From positions 20,808,501 through 20,872,500 of the forward strand of contig NC_079886.1 of NCBI RefSeq assembly GCF_029227915.1: a stretch of DNA of 64,000 nucleotides, read 5' to 3'. The notes below the pieces were generated by a model. The model made no database searches. It was not told where the DNA came from and worked only from the letters and a program-made list of their open reading frames with translations. The position numbers were made by a program, and so were the translations under genes. Origin of the DNA: Hydractinia symbiolongicarpus (lineage: Eukaryota; Cnidaria; Hydrozoa; Anthoathecata; Hydractiniidae). Below are positions 13,201 through 19,900 of the stretch, piece by piece (within the stretch, counting starts at the first letter, position 1; every line of letters begins with the position of its first letter).

Positions 13201-16167
13201 AGAACTAAAGTAATCAATCTTTAAGCAAAGGTGGATGTTTTTGGCAAATTTCTAGCTTCTGATGATGCCACACAAGAAGAGTTGGCACATGCAAAAAAAA
13301 AATTTTATTCCTCTTTTGCCATACTACAACTGTTCCAAGCTTGATTCTATTTAGGAACAGCTATCAGAAGTTATGGAAGAGGGGAAGGGGAAGATAGGGG
13401 CAGAATCATCCTCCCCCCCCCACCCATAATCAACTGAATGTCTTACCAATTTAATTAAATTTGCATTTTTATAGATTTAAACAATTGTGACATGAATTCC
13501 ACGTACTGTCAACTAATTGACTTGAATTCTGCTTGTGTAAACACAACTATGGCTCATGAGTGCAAGTGTAATTCAGGTTTTAAACCTAAAGATACCATGT
13601 GTAATGGTAAGGAGAAACCGTCATTTTTATGTTTTATTTTGAATATTTTTATTTTTTATATTTATATTTTTTATTTATTTTTTTAACCGCGCAAAATCAA
13701 AATTCAAGGACGCAACAGATACGTGAAATTTAAGCGAAAATTGTTTTTTTTTTCATAAAGATATCAACGAGTGCGATTCTAACCCTTGTAACGCCACATC
13801 TATATGCGTCAACACAGATGGAAATTACATGTGTATGTGCCGCACTGGTTACATTAAAAATGAAACGCATGGATGCGTGGATATGAATGAATGCGATATG
13901 TCATCCACTTGTGATGCAAGAGTAAATTGCACCAACACAGAGGGATCGTTCACTTGTGGTGATTGTCCTGAAGGCTTAGCTGGCAACGGAACTATTTGTG
14001 AAGGTAAAAAAAGATAAAATTGTTTCAGCGAGTTTCTGCCAGAAATTTTATAATTTTTAGAACTTTTTTTAAATTTTTTTTTTCTCTAATATTGTATAGA
14101 TATGTGCAAAGCAACACCGTGTCCAGGGGAATCGAAATGTGTCAACAGCTACTTCGGTCCCAGTTGCCAATGCAAAGATGGATATTTCTTCGATCCAATA
14201 TCCAGGCAATGCAAGCTGGGAAAATCTATCACAAAGGTGAGAAAGATTGTTATAATTGGTGGGAGAAAATGTTGACGACAATTTGTTGAATGTTGCGAGG
14301 ATTGTCACGCAAGTCGTTACGGCAACGTGTTAAATATTGCGACAAACAGCACCTTTTCAGGGTCACGTGTTTCGACGTAATACTCGTTATCTATGGCGAA
14401 ATGCCTACTACAAGGTGTTGTACAAAGAATGTGTCTGGCGCTGATGTCGCAGAGTGCTAATGTTTTTGTCCAGAATGTTTGGAATAAAATGCTTTGTCGT
14501 TACCTGTTACTTATTTAGATTTTTTTTAATGTTAATTTTTTAATTTAGTTAAAGGGAATCAAGTTTAAGAAAACCTACATTGCCGCATATGCGAATAAGA
14601 CTACAAAAGCTTTCGTGGATATCGCCACCAAAATTGAACAGAAAATGCTTCAAATCTTCCACTTGTCTGGTCGCGTATCTGTTATCAGCGTTCAAGTTAG
14701 TGAAATCACACGAGGTAGCATCGTTGTTGACTTGAATGTGATTGAAAACACCACCACAACAACCAACACCACTGCAGAGATAAAGAAAACAGTTGAAGAT
14801 GGAATAGCTGGTGGAAGTCTGGATAGTCTTAATGTTGATGTAAATTCTTCAATAGTGGGTGAAAGTAAGTGTTGTATGATTTTGATTTCGTATGTATGTC
14901 TTAATGATCTGAAGATCTACCACGTAACGTTTTGTACGCAAAAGTTTGTGCTTCCCAGTTGACTCTCCTTTACAGAAGAACTCAAATCATGTAGAAAGAC
15001 TTAAATGTAAATTTAACCCCATCTGTATGGCACGACTTGTTAGCATGCGATAAGCGTAGAAGAGATTGATATTTTTCAGTATTTGGTGTTTCATTTTTTT
15101 GCAACTTTAAAATTTATTGACGCGTTTTAGACATTCAGATTCTGCTGGGTCGATATTCATATTTGTTTCTAATTTAAAGAAATTATATTAAAAATTTAAA
15201 GTTCGCGAATTTTGCAATATTCTGACGACATTTTCTTTCTCATTACACTCTCATAATATTCGTTTTTACTGTTATTAAATTTCTATATGCATCTCTCGGT
15301 AAATCTATACCTCTATGGCAAATAATAAAAAAATAGTGTTATCTTTTTTCAAATATGGAAAAATATCCAAATTTCGCGATAATTACTTTTCGCGATAATT
15401 ACTTTTCGCGAATTCCGCAAATAGCGAGCTTCCCACTAATTCAAACACTCGCGAAATTAATTTTCTTAAAGTACAAACATCTATTATGTTGGCTGAGAAC
15501 GTAAACGATCCAAAAGGCTACAAAAATGCAATCACATTTCAACTTGTTCTGTCACAAAGTAGATGTAACTAGCAAAACATTCGAGGTTGTTTTTGTTTTC
15601 GATTTTAGAAACCGACATCTGCAAATTAGGCACGCACAATTGTGACACGCATGCCACCTGCGTCACTACTGCGACTGCGTTTGAATGTCAATGCAAAGAT
15701 GGTTACGTTATGAAAAATAAAAACTGTACGAAGAAGACAGTCGATGATGATGATGACGATGACAGTAAGTTCATGTTTTTTTAACTCAACGAAAATAAAA
15801 AAGGCGAGTCTAAAGTACTGAGTTGCTAGCACTTGTGTTCAGATTGTTGTTCTCAAAAACAAAAGTTTGGAAAATTTTTTTGAAAGATCCTATTTCACGC
15901 ATTTCGCTGTTGTGTGTTATAACGAAAGTTCCACCGGTATCTAAAATACAGAATAGAGTGTATATAATGCAGACCGCCAGACCCGCATATATGTCTATAA
16001 CTTTTATTTTAGACGAACTTTTGGTGGCGATTCTGTTACCGGTTTTCGTGGTGATCGTCATTTTAGTGTTTGTGTTGGCCATATATTGCTCAAGACGTTC
16101 AGAGAGGGTCAAATACAAACCTGGCTCTGAATCGCAATTTCAAAATGGATCTTATGAAATGGAATAG
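1..16167 (+). CDS. Giant modular membrane protein: helical repeats, Kazal, EGF, SEA, TM (5' partial)
   Basis: The gene runs off the left edge of the window. Joined exons: 1-1298, 1427-1570, 1742-3208, 4393-4539, 4639-6102, 6186-7853, 7982-8125, 8296-9762, 10077-11768, 11861-13081, 13475-13606, 13761-14003, 14100-14236, 14549-14864, 15609-15764, 16013-16167, giving about 3,950 codons in one open frame. The order is long helix-rich exons alternating with Kazal modules, then one more helical exon, four EGF modules, a SEA domain, a fifth EGF, an acidic stretch, one membrane helix and a 30-residue tail. Nearly all internal exons are phase 1-1, so they can be duplicated without breaking the frame. 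Many N-x-S/T sites fit a secreted or surface location. I do not recognise the helical region; mesothelin/stereocilin-type ARM-like superhelices are one possible comparison. A SEA domain next to a membrane helix suggests a cleaved, shed ectodomain. The domain calls are solid; the function is unknown. Confidence 0.85.
1427..1570 (+). CDS. Kazal domain exon 1
   Basis: A 144-nt phase 1-1 exon encoding one complete Kazal-type module. All six cysteines are present in the usual spacing, with the signature P-x-C, T-Y-V-N-K-C and a final G-x-C. Kazal folds are serine-protease inhibitor or follistatin-like modules; in large ectodomains they often act only as structural spacers, so inhibition is not implied. 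It is nearly identical to the exon at 7982-8125. Confidence 0.9.
1742..3208 (+). CDS. Helical-repeat exon, B type, copy 1
   Basis: A single 1,467-nt phase 1-1 exon of 489 residues without a stop. It is built from degenerate blocks of about 70-90 residues that look like helix pairs: a hydrophobic helix ending in A-x-x-x-G, then S-x-x-x-h, then a leucine-rich helix and S-L-x-D. The conserved stretch LHKFCTLLPNLYERAYDPYL lies near the middle. The acceptor is CTCTTACAG and the donor CCCA|GTAAGT. The family is not recognised. The exon recurs at 8296-9762 with only ten base differences, and at 4639-6102 as a diverged paralogue. Confidence 0.82.
3209..4392. repeat. Intron with a decayed foldback (inverted-repeat) element
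   Basis: This 1.18-kb intron is far longer than its neighbours. The sequence around 3515-3605 on the plus strand and the reverse complement of about 4025-4135 encode similar peptides (both contain G-D-x-x-V-E-I and a later NVL), so they are diverged arms of an inverted repeat. Short TTTTGTAA/TTACAAAA motifs also recur near both ends (3350-3470 and 4205-4300). The best reading is an old palindromic transposon that inserted into the intron. The matching position in the second gene unit (9763-10076) lacks it. Boundaries are approximate. Confidence 0.5.
4393..4539 (+). CDS. Kazal domain exon 2, missing the fourth cysteine
   Basis: A 147-nt phase 1-1 exon with a Kazal pattern: T-C, M-C, P-V-C-G-T, T-Y-W-N-K, N-C and I-C. 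The fourth cysteine, expected right after N-K, is glutamine (codon CAA). In Kazal folds the second and fourth cysteines pair, so this copy has five cysteines and one left unpaired. The acceptor is TTATATTTAG; the donor GGTACTAA is weaker than its neighbours, but the phase joins correctly to the next exon. Confidence 0.8.
4639..6102 (+). CDS. Helical-repeat exon, B type, diverged paralogue
   Basis: A 1,464-nt phase 1-1 exon of 488 residues, collinear with 1742-3208 and 8296-9762 over its whole length but only moderately similar in most of it. One internal block, about 5010-5157, stays about 95% identical to the other B exons at the DNA level. It ends with motifs such as LEKYQGL and the phase-1 donor TTAA|GTGAGT. 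It sits between Kazal 2 and the complete D exon. No enzyme motif is visible. Confidence 0.82.
6186..7853 (+). CDS. Helical-repeat exon, D type, copy 2 (complete)
   Basis: A 1,668-nt phase 1-1 exon of 556 residues, the complete form of the D module. It opens with a stretch ending IPHFC, a start shared with the exon at 10077. Alternating hydrophobic and polar segments and several N-x-S/T sites follow. The acceptor is GTTTTTAG at 6185; the donor TTGC|GTAAGT is at 7853. From 6553 onward it is nearly identical to 1-1298. Function is unknown. Confidence 0.82.
7982..8125 (+). CDS. Kazal domain exon 3
   Basis: This exon is the near-identical partner of 1427-1570, with all six Kazal cysteines and the T-Y-V-N-K-C core. 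One visible replacement changes the residue before the last cysteine from Asp to Asn. The phase 1-1 exon is flanked by introns that also match those of the first copy, showing that the duplication covered introns as well as exons. Confidence 0.9.
8296..9762 (+). CDS. Helical-repeat exon, B type, copy 3
   Basis: A 489-residue phase 1-1 exon matching 1742-3208 base for base except at ten positions, nine of which change the amino acid (for example G to E, P to T, W to R). Near-identity ends just past the splice donor, at about 9766. After that this copy has a short 314-bp intron leading to the exon at 10077, while copy 1 has the 1.18-kb intron and Kazal 2. Confidence 0.82.
10077..11768 (+). CDS. 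Helical-repeat exon, D type, diverged paralogue
   Basis: A 1,692-nt phase 1-1 exon of 564 residues. It shares the IPHFC opening and overall layout with 6186-7853 but is diverged over most of its length. Positions 11051-11213 are an exception, about 97% identical in DNA to 592-754 and 7145-7307. The donor is AGAG|GTAATT. No Kazal exon follows; the next exon is again helical. Confidence 0.8.
11861..13081 (+). CDS. Helical-repeat exon, last in the series
   Basis: A 1,221-nt phase 1-1 exon encoding 407 residues with the same leucine-rich, N-glycosylation-rich character as the earlier long exons. It begins F-D-D-Y-L-M-F-N and has two early cysteines. It appears to be a shortened, more distant member of the helical series. 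The acceptor is CTTTTTAG at 11860 and the donor GATG|GTAAGT. It joins directly to the EGF part of the protein. Confidence 0.78.
13082..13474. other. Intron without recognisable features
   Basis: This 393-bp intron separates the helical part from the EGF part. It contains a C-rich run at 13413-13425 and a strong acceptor, TTTTTATAG. Nothing else stands out. Confidence 0.6.
13475..14236 (+). CDS. EGF-like module exons (four EGF domains)
   Basis: Three exons, 13475-13606, 13761-14003 and 14100-14236. The first encodes one six-cysteine EGF ending K-C-N-S-G-F. The second encodes two calcium-binding-type EGFs, recognisable by the D-I-N-E-C and D-M-N-E-C starts and an N-T-x-G-x-x turn. The third encodes another EGF with C-Q-C-K-D-G-Y. 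The first two exons are phase 1-1; the third ends in phase 0 to match the SEA exon. EGF strings of this kind usually act as semi-rigid stalks or protein-binding modules. Introns are 154 and 96 bp. Confidence 0.9.
14549..14864 (+). CDS. SEA domain exon with a likely autoproteolysis site
   Basis: A 316-nt exon encoding about 105 residues with the SEA-domain pattern: a first strand, a helix containing I-E-Q-K-M, and the loop G-S-I-V-V at 14714-14728, which matches the known SEA self-cleavage consensus (G|S-V-V-V). SEA domains in mucins and adhesion proteins cut themselves during folding and hold the two chains together without a covalent link. Its place between EGF modules and just outside the membrane fits a shedding site. 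Cleavage is inferred from the motif only. Confidence 0.82.
14865..15608. repeat. Intron with CGCGAA-rich repeat sequence
   Basis: This 744-bp intron contains a cluster of TTTTCGCGATAATTAC-like units (15372-15412) and further CGCGAA motifs to about 15460. Similar CGCGAA/TTCGCG motifs appear at 16248-16358, so this is probably part of a dispersed repeat family. No coding potential was seen. Confidence 0.45.
15609..16167 (+). CDS. Last EGF, acidic linker, transmembrane helix and tail
   Basis: Exon 15609-15764 encodes a six-cysteine EGF ending in K-K-T-V and a run of seven aspartates. Exon 16013-16167 begins N-E-L-L-V-A-I-L, continues as a 23-residue hydrophobic helix rich in V, I and L, and ends in a short tail starting C-S-R-R, with two tyrosines and the stop TAG at 16165-16167. 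The basic residues after the helix give a type I orientation, with the tail in the cytoplasm. No kinase or adaptor motif is obvious in the tail. Confidence 0.88.
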
Positions 16168-16232
16168 GAGATCGGAGTTTTTTTTGCTTTTTTTTGTATT
16201 TTTAATGTAGTAATTTTTTGCAAAGCACTTAA

Positions 16233-16238
16233 AATAAA
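16233..16238 (+). terminator. Polyadenylation signal AATAAA
   Basis: AATAAA lies 66 bases past the stop codon of the giant membrane protein gene, a typical 3'UTR distance. It is the first such hexamer downstream. Confidence 0.55.
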
Positions 16239-16247
16239 AACTTTTCT

Positions 16248-16358
16248 AATTTTCGCGGGTATTTGTTTCGCGAATTTGCGAAGTCATGCACCTGTGAAAT
16301 ATTTTGATAAATTTAACAACGGGGAAGAAATTATGAGCGTACGCAACCCGCGAAAATT
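16248..16358. mobile_element. Short inverted-repeat (MITE-like) element
   Basis: AATTTTCGCGGGT at 16248-16260 is the exact inverted complement of ACCCGCGAAAATT at 16346-16358. The 111-bp interior also contains TTTCGCGAATTTGCG. No transposase is present. Together with the CGCGAA motifs at 15372-15460 this looks like a small non-autonomous DNA element. Confidence 0.5.
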
Positions 16359-16830
16359 TGTAGAATATGCACTTATCACTAAAGCATAGTTAAAATTTTT
16401 GTTCCTAATGTTTCTTGTACATATTTTTCGCTTATTATTCTTTTGGGATCCTTCTTTCATCGAACATTTTTAATTATGACGACAATTATGAGGCAGTTAA
16501 ATAAGTTTATAAGCTTATCACTAACCAAATCTTCACCTGAAGTATGCTGATAAGAGATATCATAGAAGTAAAGTGATTTTCTAATTTATGCAAATAAATT
16601 ATTTTTAATGAAAATAATCGTCTTGTTATTGACTCGAAGGACAAAGACGATTTTAGCCTCACGTGTTTTCTCGACAGTTTAAAACTAAAGTTTAAAAATA
16701 GCGAGCACAACGAATGTAACGACGGAAAATAAATGCAATGAACACAAAAATTCTAGGTTTCGATTTTTTTTTTGTAAATAATAATAAAAATTTTTTTTTA
16801 CAACATAGAAAAATTAGTGCTTTAAAAATT

Positions 16831-16902
16831 GTTCGATACCCGTCGGTTGTTCGATACTCGTCGGTTGTTTGATACTCGTCGGTTGTTTGAAACCACTCGG
16901 TT
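16831..16902. repeat. Four 18-bp tandem repeats
   Basis: The unit GTTCGATACTCGTCGGTT is repeated four times with increasing change toward the right end. It lies just beyond the stop codon of the activin receptor gene, inside or next to its 3'UTR. The open frames that cross it on both strands are by-products of a repeat length divisible by three. Confidence 0.8.
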
Positions 16903-16952
16903 GTCCGACATAGTCCCATTCCACAGAAAGAATGCCGACCAACATACGATGG

Positions 16953-19900
16953 TTACAAACCGGTGCTTTCAGTACATTCAAAGCAATCTGGTTCCTTCAC
17001 AAGTGAAGACTTTCGACCAATATACGTTGGATACTCGTTATCACGTGACAATCTAGTTAAACGTTCTTTTACACAAGAAACCGTGAGCCGAGCGTCAGGA
17101 TCATCATCCCAACAGTCTTCTATCGTAGAGCAAAGGTCGTCCATTTTCTAAGAATAAAGAATACTTTTTCTAAAAGATGTTTTTTTTTCCGAGCCGGTAG
17201 CTTGTTTGAAAAGAAACAAAGTGAAAGCATAGTCGACAATTGTTCTCGGGGAAAGAATAAGTTGATATTCTTCTTTTTTCTACGCTTACTCGTGAGAAAT
17301 TTGAAAATGGTGAACCTCTAAAAATTTTATTAATCAAATACACAATCATTTTAAAGAAACATATACATGGTCGTTCAACATATATATTTATATGGTAATA
17401 TTTCGACCTCCGTATTGGAGGTCTTCATCAAACTATACAAAATTTTTTAACGGTTCCGAACGAACGAACGAACGAACGAACCGTTAAAAAATTTTGTATA
17501 GTCTGATGAAGACCTCCAATACGGAGATCGAAATATTACTATAAAAAATATATATGCTGAACGACCATGTATATGTTTCTTTAAAGTATTAACATACGTT
17601 CACATGAACATGTCATTTAAAGAGTTAAATACAAACACTCCTGCGTCCTACTTCCGAAGAATATGATACAAGAAAGGTTACTAAATTTTCTGCTTATTTT
17701 TTTCTGTCACCAAGGATTTGAAGAAGTTTTCCGAACCCGATAATAACATATTGAACTTACATAATCTCTCCTCCACTCTTCTTTTATGACGGGTCTTCTT
17801 TTTTCTGACACGACGCAAATACACATGTCTTTTAGTAGAGGTTGATAGCCAACTTCGTTCACATACGGTGCTTCGTACTCAACTGGTGTTACTAAATAAA
17901 TAGCAAATATTTACAGTAGTTTCGAACGAACGAACGAGCTAGCAAACTATCGTTAATGTTAGCCAACAGACGCTACTTAACGCTTCTTACCGTCTGCAGT
18001 TCGACATCTTGAAAGTACTTCCCACATAACTAGAGCTAATGCATAAATATCGATAGCCAAGTACGACTCTCGCTGGAATGTGATGGCTCCTTGCAGAATC
18101 TCAGGTGCCATGTATCGTATAGTGCCCACCTTAATGTAGACAGAACAATACACTGCGTAAAAGTATTCAAAATTCCTCTTAACTTCTTCGATTTTTGACA
18201 AATTGTTTTCTGATAATTTCTGTATCCAGTAATAAGATACTAAAATTTAGAAGACACCTGCTCCACCAGGCGTTACATGTTTATGGAAAAAAAATTAATC
18301 AAAATAAAATGAAATGGATAATGCATTGAATTTAACACTTGGTTACATAACAATACCATCAATTTAATTACAATCGGAGGAAGGTTTAGTCGTCATGATA
18401 AAATACAAAAAGCATTAACAAGTTCTAGTATTCTATTCTACTCCAAAAAATTCTATTTGACATATAAATTTGTCAATATAAAAATTTTGCATATTAAAAT
18501 TTTTATATTTTGTATTGCTTTGATTTAAATATTTGGTTTTAAAGCATTGGATTTTACCATATTTCTTTAAAAATTAAATTCCAGGAAATTAAGCGGTCCA
18601 TTGAACTTACTGGTGTTTTTATCAAGACATTTTTAAAACGTCCTGTAAAATCAGTAGATTAGGTAAGAGCCTACTCACCTGTGCAGTCGCACCATCAGTA
18701 GGCGAAGTATTAGAAAGTGGTATGGCAAGACCGAAGTCACCAATGCAACACGTTAAATCATTTTTCACCATGATGTTGCGTGTCTTTAAGTCTCGATGTG
18801 CAATGATCGACCGACCAGTGGAAAGGTCACCCCTGTGCAAATAGTTTAAGCCAGTTACAACACCTAACAGCATAGCAAACAACTGCGCTACATCAACTGT
18901 AGAAGTTTGTAAAAAGTCTATGAGTGATCCCTTGTTGTGATATTCTGTAATTATCCAAAATTGGGTCATGCTGGACAATGATCTTTTTTCTGCTCCAATA
19001 AACTTTAATATGTTCTCATGATTTAATTGATGTTTTTCATACATGTCCCGTTCCATGTCCCACATAAATTTATTGTCAGCATGCAACATTTTTACTGCTA
19101 CCACCTTGTTCTGATAAGACGCTTTGTAAACACAACTAATTCTTCCTTCATGAATTACCTCCAACACTTGCACAGCTTTTGTTTCCGATTCAAGCGGCAC
19201 TTCCGTTAGCTCAACCAATAGAGGCTCTTTTATTAATTTTGTGCGCTTGTGAAATTTTATTAAATATACCAGAAAAAGAGCACCAAGTAGAACAATTGGA
19301 AGTACAATATACACAACCATGTGCAACGATGAGGATGAGTGATTTTCTTTAGGTGTGACACTTGTGGTGGAAGCACTGTTTGCTAAAAAAATTAATTTGG
19401 CTTACATAAACCAAATAGTTTCGAATGAGCCATATCTTACAGAAATTTTATCAGTTGCAAATAGTGGTTGGTGTTAAGTAATGCAAAGAGGCCTGTTTAC
19501 ATTGAGCTAAAATTGAATTACCGAACAAAAGTTATGAATTAATAAATTCTTTTGAAATTTTCCTTACAAAAAAACCAAGATTAACTACCTGTTGAAGAAC
19601 ATTGGTAGTTAAATTCATAAACTAACAATAACTGTCCCCTGTTTTCATATCATCTTTTTATTGTTGTTTCCTGTTACAATTTGCTGCCATAAAAACAAAG
19701 TTGCTATTATTGTAAAAACTTCATAGTAAAATTAATAGTCACGCAGGAATTTGGTTTAGATAAGTTTTAAAGAAAATGCTCCCAAGCTTTTTTCACTAGA
19801 GCAGAAAATGCAATCGTATGGAAACCCACTTTAACCAGTGAAAATTAGCTAAAAATAGTTTTTTTCTTGCATTCTAATCTACCTTTCTACCTTTTGCATT

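Noticed and set aside
16829-17056. Open frame with repeated R-R-L-F-D-T
   Set aside because: It results from the 18-bp tandem repeat, whose length is a multiple of three, and overlaps the ACVR2 last exon in antisense.
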